A stretch of 64,000 nt of DNA from Mycolicibacterium neoaurum (GTDB lineage: Bacteria; Actinomycetota; Actinomycetes; Mycobacteriales; Mycobacteriaceae). The notes below the pieces were generated by a model. That model worked only from the letters and a program-made list of their open reading frames with translations, made no database searches and was not told where the DNA came from. The stretch is from NCBI RefSeq assembly GCF_036946495.1, contig NZ_JAQIIX010000002.1, forward strand, positions 1,984,001-2,048,000, written 5' to 3'. This document shows, piece after piece, positions 25,724 through 33,880 of this stretch (positions are counted from its first letter, which is position 1; the number at the start of each line of letters is the position of its first letter). A program made the position numbers and the translations under genes.

Positions 25724-28483
25724 TCAGAAATGCGACCTGAGCTCACGACGCGAGCGGATGTTCAACTTGGCGAAGACCTTTCGCAGGTGATACTCCACCG
25801 TGTGTGCGCTGATGAACAGCTCACCGGCAATCTCCTGATTCGTCAGTCCGCGACCCGCCAACTGCGCGATCTGCTGTTCCTGGGAGGTGAGGGCGTCACC
25901 GGCTGCGGTCGGTTGTTTGCGGGTCTTGGTGCCGGCGGCCTGGAGCTCCCGCCGGGCGCGTTCGGCGAACCCGGTCGCGCCGATGCGGTGCAGTGACTCG
26001 TGGGCCAGGCGTAGATGTTCGCGCGCCTGTTTGGCGGAACGATTACGCCGCAACCATTCTCCGTACAACAGGTGTGTCCTCGCCAGCTGCGCCGCCTGCC
26101 GGGTTCTGCCGAACTGGTCGAGAGCCTCCACATAGAACTCCTCGGCGGCCGGTCCGTCGGCAAGCAGTGCCCGCGACCGAGCAAGTGACCCCAACGCCCG
26201 TGGGGTCGAGGCGGCCAGTGTGCGGGCCTGCAGCTGCTGCATCGGCTCGGCCGCCCGCTCGGGCTGATCGCAGCGGACCGCCGCCTCGATGAGCTCGAGC
26301 AACATCTCGTTGTAGAAACCCAGGTCCTCATAGGCGAATGCGAGCAACCCCGCCTCCAGAGCCTCCTGATAACGGCCCCTGCCGTTGTTCAACACGGCAG
26401 CGCCGTAATGGGCCAATCCGGTGATGCGACCCTCGCCGCGGGCGGTGCTGTCCTTCAGTGCGGCAGCGATCAGCCGAGACGCCTCGGCATCATCACCGGA
26501 CCATGCCGCGAGAACGAGGCGGTGATACCGCGGTGGCGTGTATCCGGTTGCGACCGAGATCTCGTGAGCCTTGATGACCAGCTCCCTGGCGGAACCCAGT
26601 TCCCCGGCCTCCATCTCGGAACCGGCGCGGGCCAGCAGAGATGCGGGCAACAGGGTGAGTGCGCCGCGCTCGGTCGCGAGCTGGATGGCATATGCGGAGA
26701 TATCGCGCCAACCCTCGTCGTCCCACGCCTCATGGATCAGGGATTCGTGCACGGCCGGGAATCCGAGCCAGAACCAGTCGTTGCCCACGCCGGCGACCTC
26801 GTCGCGGCCGGCCGCCTTCAACGCCTCCAACGCCGTCTGCACGGCCGGCATCGCGGCCTCGGCGCCCGATGCGAGCCGGTCGGCCAGCGCCTTGGCGACC
26901 TGATCGAGCGGGCGACCGCCCTCGGCGGCGGCGAGAGCAGTGCGGGCGGCCGCACCGATCTCGGCGGCCTTGGTACCGCCGTGGCGGCCGACATACATCG
27001 CCGCCGTCATCGCCTCCAGATAGGCCGCGCCCGCCATCGCCGGATGGAGCACCTGCAATTGCTCTGCGACCGTACGGAACTGGTCGACCGCGGACAGCAA
27101 CGCCTGGGCGTCACCGTTCGTCCTCGCCGACACGAACGTCAAGCGGGTCCGTAATTGCGCCCACTGTGCCTGCTGCAGGTCCGACAACGGGCACAACTGC
27201 GCCGTCGCCAGCAATTGCCGGGCAGACTCGAACGATGCCACCTCGCGATGGGCTTCGGCGGCAGCCAGTGCACGGGCGCCGCGCGTCGCCGGATCGGGTG
27301 TCAGCTCGACGGCTCTGGTGAGAAAGGCCGCCGCGGCGGCCGTTCCACCGCGCTGACGGGCACGCCGCGCCGAGGCCTCCAGTTCGTCGGCCACCCCGGC
27401 ATCGACACCGTCGGCCGCCAGCGCGCGGTGCCAGGCGCGGCGGTCGGGGTCGGCGGTCGGGTCGGTGGCGGCGGCCAACGCGCGATGAGCGGCCCGTCGT
27501 TCGTCGGTGGTGGCCGAGCGATAGGCGACACTGCGTGCCAACGGGTGCTGGAACTGCACCCGGGTGTCGACGGTGATCAGGCCGGCATCCCGCGCGGCCG
27601 TCTCGGCCGAGGCGGGCACCTGCTGCACCTCCATCGCGCGACGCAGCAGCGACGGATCCCCGACGGGTTCGGAGGCGGCCAGCAGCACCACCCGTCGGGC
27701 ATCCGCAGGCAGGGACCGCAGCGTCGACAGATAGCGATCCTCGATCTCGGCGACCACCGGGCGCCGGTCGGGACGCTGGAAACCGCCCGCCAGGTCGACG
27801 GCATTGAGTCCCTGTGAAATGGCTTGCAAGGCAAGTGGGTTGCCGCGTGCCTCGGCGACGATTCGGTCGCGTACCGCCGGGTCCAGGCGGCCGGGGAACA
27901 CCGACTCCAACAGCTCGCGCGCGCTTTCGTCAGTCAGACCCGGCACGGCCATCGCGGGCAACCCGGCGATACCGTCGATGGGCGTGCGCAGCGCGAGGAC
28001 AAGGCCGACCCGGACGTCGGGCAGTCGGCGCGCCACGAAGAACAGCGTCTGCGCCGACACGGTGTCCAGCCACTGCAGATCATCGACGATCAGCAGTACC
28101 GGACGTCGCGCCGCGGCATCGACGAGCAGGCCGATCACGGCGAGGCCGACCAGGAAGCGGTCAGGGGCGGGTGCGGTGTCGCTGAGCCCGAAAGCGCTCT
28201 CCAGTGCCGCGCGCTGTGGGGCGGGCAGTGCGGCGCGCAGGTCCAGGATCGGCGCGCACACCTGGTGCAGACCCGCGAACGGCAGTTCCATCTCCGACTC
28301 GATACCGGTGGCTTCGAGGATGTGGAAGTCGGCGGCGGACGCGCGCAAATGACCCAGCAGGGTGGTCTTTCCGACGCCGGCCTGTCCGAGCAGCACACGC
28401 ACCTCGCTGCCGCCGTCGCGGACGGTGCGCACGAGTGCGTCGAGCACCTGGCATTCGGCATTCCTGCCGATCAACGCGGACAT
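25724..28483 (-). CDS. Large LuxR-family regulator with AAA/NACHT-like ATPase (LAL type)
   Basis: A 919-residue LAL-type (MalT-like) regulator. The N-terminal AAA-type ATPase has Walker A GQAGVGKT (33-40) and Walker B VLLIVDDLQWLD (~130). A long helical TPR-like middle (~350-840) probably forms the signal-sensing scaffold. The C-terminal LuxR HTH is LTSQEQQIAQLAGRGLTNQEIA then SAHTVEYHLRKVFAKLNI (~855-915). Start ATG 28483 (MSALIGRNAE) is preferred over 28729, because the extra residues overlap the neighbouring STAS gene and look non-coding. The ligand and target genes are unknown. Neighbouring genes on the right (STAS, AraC, GAF-ANTAR) are also regulators. Confidence 0.9.
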   Translation of the reverse strand: MSALIGRNAECQVLDALVRTVRDGGSEVRVLLGQAGVGKTTLLGHLRASAADFHILEATGIESEMELPFAGLHQVCAPILDLRAALPAPQRAALESAFGLSDTAPAPDRFLVGLAVIGLLVDAAARRPVLLIVDDLQWLDTVSAQTLFFVARRLPDVRVGLVLALRTPIDGIAGLPAMAVPGLTDESARELLESVFPGRLDPAVRDRIVAEARGNPLALQAISQGLNAVDLAGGFQRPDRRPVVAEIEDRYLSTLRSLPADARRVVLLAASEPVGDPSLLRRAMEVQQVPASAETAARDAGLITVDTRVQFQHPLARSVAYRSATTDERRAAHRALAAATDPTADPDRRAWHRALAADGVDAGVADELEASARRARQRGGTAAAAAFLTRAVELTPDPATRGARALAAAEAHREVASFESARQLLATAQLCPLSDLQQAQWAQLRTRLTFVSARTNGDAQALLSAVDQFRTVAEQLQVLHPAMAGAAYLEAMTAAMYVGRHGGTKAAEIGAAARTALAAAEGGRPLDQVAKALADRLASGAEAAMPAVQTALEALKAAGRDEVAGVGNDWFWLGFPAVHESLIHEAWDDEGWRDISAYAIQLATERGALTLLPASLLARAGSEMEAGELGSARELVIKAHEISVATGYTPPRYHRLVLAAWSGDDAEASRLIAAALKDSTARGEGRITGLAHYGAAVLNNGRGRYQEALEAGLLAFAYEDLGFYNEMLLELIEAAVRCDQPERAAEPMQQLQARTLAASTPRALGSLARSRALLADGPAAEEFYVEALDQFGRTRQAAQLARTHLLYGEWLRRNRSAKQAREHLRLAHESLHRIGATGFAERARRELQAAGTKTRKQPTAAGDALTSQEQQIAQLAGRGLTNQEIAGELFISAHTVEYHLRKVFAKLNIRSRRELRSHF

Positions 28484-28548
28484 CGCAGCCGATCTTTGCA
28501 CGGTCGCCCCCGGGGGCTCGATGCGACGCGAGGTCGGCGGTGACCCGA

Positions 28549-28902
28549 TCAGATGCCGTGCCGGGCCGCGTACTCGCAGACTTTCAGGACCCGCCGGACC
28601 GGTGCGCTGGTCAACAGCGTCAGTACCACGTCGGCCAGGATGCAGCGGTATTCCAGTGTCTTCAACATCGAGTAGCCCGCGCAGCCGAAGAAGTCGATAT
28701 CGGTGAGGTCCAGCACCATCCGTTGGCACAGCACGACCTTGCTCAGCGCGTAGTCGAGTAGGACGTCGGTGTTGGTCGCGTCGAGTTCTCCGGTCACCGT
28801 CACCACGGCCAGATCGAAATCCTGCCAGTGCGTGGTCATCTGGAGAGCACGCCGGGAGATGCCGACGGGCACCGGAGTACCGCTGGGAAGTGTGTCTGTC
28901 AT
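28549..28902 (-). CDS. STAS-domain protein lacking the phospho-acceptor serine
   Basis: A 117-residue anti-sigma-factor antagonist-like (STAS) protein. The core is WQDFDLAVVTVTGELDATN...LSKVVLCQRMVLDLTDIDFFGCAGYSML. The canonical DSxG phosphorylation motif of SpoIIAA-type proteins is GCAG here: the Ser is Cys, so regulation by phosphorylation of that residue is unlikely. Mycobacterial STAS proteins often have such variants. No kinase/anti-sigma partner gene is adjacent. GAGGG lies before ATG 28902. Confidence 0.82.
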   Translation of the reverse strand: MTDTLPSGTPVPVGISRRALQMTTHWQDFDLAVVTVTGELDATNTDVLLDYALSKVVLCQRMVLDLTDIDFFGCAGYSMLKTLEYRCILADVVLTLLTSAPVRRVLKVCEYAARHGI

Positions 28903-29034
28903 GACGCCCTCACTGGAAGCGGGGTATCGCTGAGGCGACCTGTGCGGCTGCTGCTCAACCGGCCTCCAGGCTACCGGGACGCCGGATCCATAATGCGACG
29001 ATCATCGGCCGCATGGCGAAGTGTGCGGCGCGCC

Positions 29035-30021
29035 TCACCGCCGCAGTGTCTCGTGCGGACTCTCGCCGTAGGTGCGCCGATACAGCACGGCGAATCGACC
29101 CGTATGGGCGAAACCCCACCGGGCCGCCGTCGCCGCGACCGTGGTCACCGACCGGTCGCCGGCGATGAGTTCCTTACGCGCCTGGGCCAGCCGGATGGTG
29201 CGCAGGTGGGCCGTCGGCGTGGTGTTGAGGTGCCGCCGGAACAGGTACTGGACGGTGCGCGGCGACAGGTACAACGCCGCCGCGATGTCTCGGACGCTGA
29301 TATCGCGTGCGGCGTTGTCCTGGATGAAGTTGACCGCCTGGCGCAGGAGCGCAGGCTGGTCGGCGCCGGTATCGGCATCCGGGGACCCCGTCGGCAGGTC
29401 GTTGGGGAAGGTGCTCAGCAACGCACTGGCCAGCATCCGGCCCGCCGAGCGCAGCACGATCGGGTCGTCGGTGGTGTTGTCGGAGGTCAGCAGGCTGTCC
29501 AGGAAGCGTTCGGTGGCCTGCAGCGCATGCGTGGTGTGGGCCTCATCGGGTGTCAGCGCGGTGAAGCGCGGTACCGACGGGGACTCGGTGTCTATCGCCG
29601 CGACCTCGGCGAGCAGGGCCTTGGACACCACCACCGAACGCAGCTGGGCGTCGGAGAGGGTCACGCGCACGGGGCCGAGACCACTCGATGCCAGAATCCA
29701 CGTCCCGGGATCCGCGACCGTGGCGAAGCCGCCGTGCTGTACCTCGACCCGGCCGGCCAGCACGTGCAGCGCGACGACCGCCGGGACATGCTCGGCGCGC
29801 AGCTGCACCACTCCGGCGTGTCGGATCTCCTCGATTGCGAAGGCGTCGACATCAACCCTGGAGTGTGTGCACGAGCACGGACCGTGATCGGCGCCATCGA
29901 TGCGGGTGATGCCGAATCTGGTCGAATAGCACTGGTCCAGATACTTCTGGATCAGTTCGGGATCGCTGGAATTGATGCCTGCTCGCTCGGGCAAGGCGGC
30001 AACAATGGGATCGGACGTCAT
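29035..30021 (-). CDS. AraC-family transcriptional regulator
   Basis: A 328-residue AraC/XylS-type regulator. The C-terminal ~110 residues are the double HTH (ISVRDIAAALYLSPRTVQYLFRRH and VTTVAATAARWGFAHTGRFAVLYR). The N-terminal ~200 residues are an AraC_binding_2-like effector domain. GGAGCCC about 6 nt before ATG 30021 supports this start over 30069. The target is not known. Its 3' end faces away from the STAS gene across a 132-bp gap. Confidence 0.88.
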   Translation of the reverse strand: MTSDPIVAALPERAGINSSDPELIQKYLDQCYSTRFGITRIDGADHGPCSCTHSRVDVDAFAIEEIRHAGVVQLRAEHVPAVVALHVLAGRVEVQHGGFATVADPGTWILASSGLGPVRVTLSDAQLRSVVVSKALLAEVAAIDTESPSVPRFTALTPDEAHTTHALQATERFLDSLLTSDNTTDDPIVLRSAGRMLASALLSTFPNDLPTGSPDADTGADQPALLRQAVNFIQDNAARDISVRDIAAALYLSPRTVQYLFRRHLNTTPTAHLRTIRLAQARKELIAGDRSVTTVAATAARWGFAHTGRFAVLYRRTYGESPHETLRR

Positions 30022-30103
30022 CTGGGCTCCACAAAAATGGCTCCGGATGGGCGTCGTACCTGAACCCACGGTCTATGCGGTCAGTTTACCCACGTGAGGA
30101 AAT

Positions 30104-30814
30104 TCAAACGGGTCGGTCCTCCCCAGTCCGGGAATCGATGACCTGCTCCGCCAGGTCCACCAGAGGCGTATTGCTCTCCTGGGACAGCCTGCGCAGCAGC
30201 CCGAATGCCCCGGAGGCGTCCACCCCGAAGCGCTCCATCAGGATGCCTTTGGCTTGCCCGATCAAATCACGGGAGGCCAGCGCGCTGCGGAACTGCTCAT
30301 CGCGCACCAGCAGATTCCAGGCCACCGCGGTATGGGTGGCAAGGATCAGCCCCAGCTCGACGGCGTCGTCGTCGAAGGCATCGGTGCGTTCGCCGTAGAA
30401 GTTCAGGGCGCCCATCGCCTCGCGGTTCCGAAACAGCTGGAAAGCCAGCGAGGACCGGATGCTGGTGTTCTGCCGCGTCTCCTGGCAGAACAGCGGCCAG
30501 CGCTGTTCGGTCTCGATATCGCGGATCCGCATCGTGTGCTGTTCCCACGCTGCCTCCAGGCAGGGACCCTGTCTGGTGCGCCGCTGGATGTCATCGATCT
30601 TGTCGGCCACCGAATCGGTCGCGGCCACCGACTTGACCTCACCCTCGCGGGTCGCGATGGTGATGCTCGCCGACACGGCGCCCGGCAGCGCCGCTGCCGC
30701 ATTGACGGTCAGCTCCCGCAGCGCGGTCTCGGTGTCGTTGGGTTGCGTGCGCTCCAGATCGCGAAGCAACTCCGCGAAGCGGAGGGCGACCGCATCACGT
30801 TCGGCATTGCGCAT
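30104..30814 (-). CDS. GAF-ANTAR RNA-binding antiterminator
   Basis: A 236-residue protein with an N-terminal GAF sensor domain (~45-165; AALPGAVSASITIATREGEV, QGPCLEAAWEQHTMRIRDI, GALNFYGERTDAFDD). A C-terminal ANTAR domain (~170-225; ALASRDLIGQAKGILMERFGVDASGAFGLLRRLSQE) follows. ANTAR domains bind paired hexaloop RNA hairpins and prevent transcription termination. GAF domains in such mycobacterial proteins may sense small ligands or redox. Start ATG 30814 has a leaderless -10 (TATTTT, 7 nt). Confidence 0.9.
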   Translation of the reverse strand: MRNAERDAVALRFAELLRDLERTQPNDTETALRELTVNAAAALPGAVSASITIATREGEVKSVAATDSVADKIDDIQRRTRQGPCLEAAWEQHTMRIRDIETEQRWPLFCQETRQNTSIRSSLAFQLFRNREAMGALNFYGERTDAFDDDAVELGLILATHTAVAWNLLVRDEQFRSALASRDLIGQAKGILMERFGVDASGAFGLLRRLSQESNTPLVDLAEQVIDSRTGEDRPV

Positions 30815-30821
30815 GAGCCAC

Positions 30822-30827
30822 AAAATA
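30822..30827 (-). promoter_or_regulatory. -10 box of leaderless GAF-ANTAR promoter
   Basis: The minus strand reads TATTTT, then GTGGCTC (7 nt) and the ATG at 30814. Confidence 0.6.
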
Positions 30828-30893
30828 GCGCGGTTCCCGCCGATCGGCCCATGGGTATCCCAAACACCGCGCCGCACGGCGCTCGGTGTGGTG

Positions 30894-31370
30894 TCAGTGC
30901 GCGACGGGAGTTCGCGGCGTTGCGTGCGCGGTCTTGGCCGAGCGCGCCGCGTTGCGGGCGGCGAGCACCCGGCGCCGCTGGCGCTCGTCGCGGTTCATGC
31001 GGCGGCAGAGCGCGCGCAGCTTGCCCGCGGACAGCTGCCGGTGGCGGTCCACCAGTTGGTCGAGCTGCTCCCAACTCAGGCCGTCCAGGTCACCGTCGGC
31101 GTCATGGCTGGCGATCACCACAGCGCCGCGCAACAGGGGAACGTTGCCGGCGCCCAGCGAGGTGGTTGCCATCAGAAGTTCGGTGGCGGTGCGGTTGACG
31201 CGGCGTTGGCAACCACCGGCGGTGGGGCTGAACCAGAAGTCGAACTGATGGTCTGCGCTGGTCAGCGCCTGAAGTCCCTGGGCGTTGACGAGTTCGGTGA
31301 TATCGGCGGTGGTGTAGGCGCGTGTCTCATAAATGGCGCCGTTGGCGCTGAGGAAGAGGACTGTGTTCAT
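30894..31370 (-). CDS. Unknown 158-residue protein behind an MtrA-like site array
   Basis: I do not recognise this protein with confidence. It begins MNTVLFLSANGAIYE. It has a conserved-looking core with FWFSPTAGGCQRRVN and RGAVVIASHDADGD. The C-terminus is very basic (RRMNRDERQRRRVLAARNAA), which could bind nucleic acid. The core loosely resembles the phage-associated DUF3846 pattern, but that is a guess. No signal peptide or membrane segment. ATG 31370 was chosen because the upstream in-frame sequence looks non-coding. Upstream at 31394-31448 lie five 9-mers like MtrA half-sites (see findings), so it may belong to the cell-division/cell-wall regulon. Confidence 0.6.
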   Translation of the reverse strand: MNTVLFLSANGAIYETRAYTTADITELVNAQGLQALTSADHQFDFWFSPTAGGCQRRVNRTATELLMATTSLGAGNVPLLRGAVVIASHDADGDLDGLSWEQLDQLVDRHRQLSAGKLRALCRRMNRDERQRRRVLAARNAARSAKTAHATPRTPVAH

Positions 31371-31393
31371 GGTGATGATCCATTCGGCTCTTT

Positions 31394-31448
31394 CGTAGTT
31401 ACCGGTGTGACGCTTTGCTGCGCCTGTTACCAAAGTTACCCGTGTGAC
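31394..31448 (-). promoter_or_regulatory. MtrA-like direct 9-mer array
   Basis: On the minus strand, in order: GTCACACGG, GTAACTTTG, GTAACAGGC, a 10-nt gap, GTCACACCG, GTAACTACG. The plus-strand coordinates of each 9-mer are 31440-31448, 31431-31439, 31422-31430, 31403-31411 and 31394-31402. The published MtrA motif is a 9-bp direct repeat (GTCACAgcg / GTAACA-type). The array is 24-78 bp before the ATG at 31370. Confidence 0.7.
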
Positions 31449-31507
31449 AAACGGGCCAAACCTTGATAACAATCCGGTTGCCGAAAAATTCCGTAGCCGA
31501 ACGGCCG

Positions 31508-32758
31508 TCAGGGCAGGGGGCCGGCGAGGGTCGCGGGCCGACACAACGCCGCCACCGTCAGGGTGAGCGCGGCTGCGACCGCGAAGGCCGCCTGCACGTT
31601 GACCGCATCCGCCGTGCCGCCCAGTACCGCGGCCGCGATCGGACGTGACCCGAGGAAGCCGACCATCCACAGCGCCATGATCCGGCCGCGCAGATCCTGT
31701 GGCGCGCGCTCCTGCACCACCGTGGTCAAGCCGGTCAAAGCCCAGCCGAAGCCCAGACCGGCGAGCGCGAAGCCGCCCATCGCGACGGCCGGTACCAGGC
31801 TGGCGGCCAGTACCGCACACCCCAGTCCCAGCCCGGTCAGACCGAGGAACGACACTCGCGCGGACGGGAGCCTGCCGCCGACGGCAGCGAGTGCCCCCAT
31901 ACCCACCGCTGCACCGACTCCGAAGATGGCCGAGAGCATTCCGACGAGCTGGGTGCCGCCGCCCAGCGCATCGGCCAGCGCGGGTGCCAGCGTGATCGAC
32001 GGATCGGCAGCGACCCCGACGGTCGTGACGGCCAGCAGGGCCATCAGCAGCGGGCGGTCGCGCCAGACATGCCGCAGCGCGGCCCGTACGCGACGGTCGG
32101 CGTCGGCGGCCCGTGCCGGCGGTGCGGGCAACCGCACCGCGATGATGAACAACGCGAAGACCAGGTGCAGACCGGCGCTCACCGCGAATCCGGTGGCTGC
32201 ACCGAAATGGGCCGCCAGGTACGCGCCGGCCGCCGGCCCGGCAATGCGACCGATGGTCATCGGAATGCTGTTCAGCGCCATCGCCGTCGACAGCTCGCCC
32301 GGCCGGATGAGGTCGGGCACGATCGACTGCATCGCAGGCCCACCCACCACGAAACCGACGCCCACGATGAGCGAACCGAGCAGGACCGCCACCGCGGCGG
32401 GCGTTCCCTGCTGATCTGGTTCCAGGAACATCCAGCCGGCGATCGAACCCGATCCGGCCATGCACAGCACCCGGCCGAGCAGGATCTGCCTGCCGGGATT
32501 ACCGGAATCGGCCCAGCGGCCGCTGACCGGGCTGAGCAGCAGCTGCGGCCCGAACTGGAAAACCCCGACCAGACCCACCATCAGAGCCGATTCGGTGGCC
32601 TCATACACCACGACGGCCGCGATGATGCTGTGCGTCCAGACCGCGACGATGGAGAACATCCGGCCCCAGAACAGGGTGCCGAACACCGGGTCCAGCAGCA
32701 GCCGGACCGGCCCGCGCGGACGCGCCTGCGCAGTGGGGTCGATGAGCTGTGGCACCAA
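31508..32758 (-). CDS. MFS transporter, enterobactin-exporter/TetV-like group
   Basis: A ~416-residue major facilitator with about 12 predicted helices, of the EntS/MFS_3 style: LVGVFQFGPQLLLSPVSGRWADSGNPG in the loop 2-3 region and ERAPQDLRGRIMALWMVGFLGSRPIAA. Such pumps export drugs or siderophore-type molecules; the substrate is unknown. The start is uncertain: TTG 32758 and GTG 32755 are adjacent and no Shine-Dalgarno site is convincing. An AT-rich palindrome sits right upstream (32762-32782). It is divergent from the MoxR operon. Confidence 0.85.
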   Translation of the reverse strand: MVPQLIDPTAQARPRGPVRLLLDPVFGTLFWGRMFSIVAVWTHSIIAAVVVYEATESALMVGLVGVFQFGPQLLLSPVSGRWADSGNPGRQILLGRVLCMAGSGSIAGWMFLEPDQQGTPAAVAVLLGSLIVGVGFVVGGPAMQSIVPDLIRPGELSTAMALNSIPMTIGRIAGPAAGAYLAAHFGAATGFAVSAGLHLVFALFIIAVRLPAPPARAADADRRVRAALRHVWRDRPLLMALLAVTTVGVAADPSITLAPALADALGGGTQLVGMLSAIFGVGAAVGMGALAAVGGRLPSARVSFLGLTGLGLGCAVLAASLVPAVAMGGFALAGLGFGWALTGLTTVVQERAPQDLRGRIMALWMVGFLGSRPIAAAVLGGTADAVNVQAAFAVAAALTLTVAALCRPATLAGPLP

Positions 32759-32761
32759 CCA

Positions 32762-32782
32762 TGTTTAGCAAACATAGCTAAA
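32762..32782. promoter_or_regulatory. AT-rich palindrome upstream of the MFS gene, candidate operator
   Basis: TTTAGC (32764-32769) and GCTAAA (32777-32782) are inverted around a 7-nt centre. TGTTT (32762-32766) and AAACA (32770-32774) form a second nested dyad. In this GC-rich genome such a site 4 bp before the start region is notable. No adjacent TetR gene is present. Confidence 0.4.
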
Positions 32783-32871
32783 TACACACAGTCGGTGCGA
32801 CGGCCCGGCATCGCTTGGCGATCGCCCAACATGGGTACTCGTGGCCGGTCACGCAATCTCCGGAAGGATCT

Positions 32872-33873
32872 ATGACCGCTTCGCATCTGCAGCCCACCGA
32901 CGGGGCGATCAGTGATGCCAGAGATGTTGCCGCTGCGGTGGCAGCCGAATTCTCCACCAAGGTCGTCGGGCAACATCAGCTACGCGAATCCCTGCTGCTC
33001 GCCTTGCTCGCCGGTGGCCACCTGTTGGTCGAAAGCGTCCCCGGCCTGGCAAAGACAACCGCGGCCCGAGTGATAGCGGAATCCATCGACGGCAGCTTTT
33101 GCCGCATCCAGTGCACCCCCGATCTGCTGCCCAGCGATATCATCGGCACCCAGATCTACGAGGCTGCCAGCAACTCCTTCACCACCCGTCTCGGACCGGT
33201 ACACGCCAATATCGTTCTGCTCGACGAGATCAACCGTTCCAGCGCCAAGACCCAGAGCGCCATGTTGGAGGCCATGCAGGAACGCCAGACCACCATTGCC
33301 GGCGTGGAGTATCCGATCCCGGCACCGTTCGTGGTGATCGCGACCCAGAACCCGGTCGACCAGGAGGGCACCTATCCGCTGTCGGAGGCGCAAACAGACC
33401 GGTTCATGCTCAAGGAACTGGTGCAGTACCCCTCCGTCGCGGACGAGGTCGAAATCATCGAGCGGATGGATGCCGGACTCTACGACCGCGACCACCCCGC
33501 CCGTGCCGTGGTCACCGTCGACGACATCCGGCGCGCCCAGACCGCCGTGCGCGCCGTGCACATGGATCGTGCCCTCGTCGAATACGCGGGCCGGGTGGTC
33601 GGGGTGACCCGCGACCCGGACGGCCACCTCCCCGCGAGCGTGGCGCGGCTGATCGAATACGGCGCCAGCCCGCGCGCCACCATCGCATTCTGCCGTACCG
33701 CAAGGGCTTTGGCAGTCCTGCGCGGACGCAATCACGTGCTTCCCGATGACATCGCACGGTTGGCGCACCGCGTTCTGCGGCATCGGATGGTGCTCGGGTT
33801 CGAGGCCGCCAGCGCCAGGGTCACCCCCGATGCCGTGGTGGACGCGGTGTTGCGAGCCGTCCCGGTCCCCTGA
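32872..33873 (+). CDS. moxR: MoxR-family AAA+ ATPase
   Basis: A 333-residue MoxR-type AAA+ chaperone that likely assembles or activates partner proteins using ATP. Walker A is ESVPGLAKTT (~60), Walker B is IVLLDEINRSSAKTQ, and sensor-1 is VIATQNPVDQEGTYPLSEAQTDRF, all typical of MoxR. ATG 32872 follows GGAAGGA by 3 nt. It heads a six-gene run (DUF58, small protein, two VWA-like proteins, TPR-like protein) with tight spacing: a classic MoxR-VWA operon. Mycobacteria have several MoxR loci, and I cannot say which one this corresponds to. Confidence 0.92.
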   Translation: MTASHLQPTDGAISDARDVAAAVAAEFSTKVVGQHQLRESLLLALLAGGHLLVESVPGLAKTTAARVIAESIDGSFCRIQCTPDLLPSDIIGTQIYEAASNSFTTRLGPVHANIVLLDEINRSSAKTQSAMLEAMQERQTTIAGVEYPIPAPFVVIATQNPVDQEGTYPLSEAQTDRFMLKELVQYPSVADEVEIIERMDAGLYDRDHPARAVVTVDDIRRAQTAVRAVHMDRALVEYAGRVVGVTRDPDGHLPASVARLIEYGASPRATIAFCRTARALAVLRGRNHVLPDDIARLAHRVLRHRMVLGFEAASARVTPDAVVDAVLRAVPVP

Positions 33874-33880
33874 GGCGGCA

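Noticed and set aside
28484..28729. N-terminal extension of the LuxR regulator
   Set aside because: It overlaps the STAS gene and lacks coding character; ATG 28483 gives a typical start.
30894..32465. 523-codon minus-strand open frame covering the small unknown gene and the MFS gene
   Set aside because: Only the part from ATG 31370 looks coding; the rest is out of frame with the clear MFS gene and Arg-rich.
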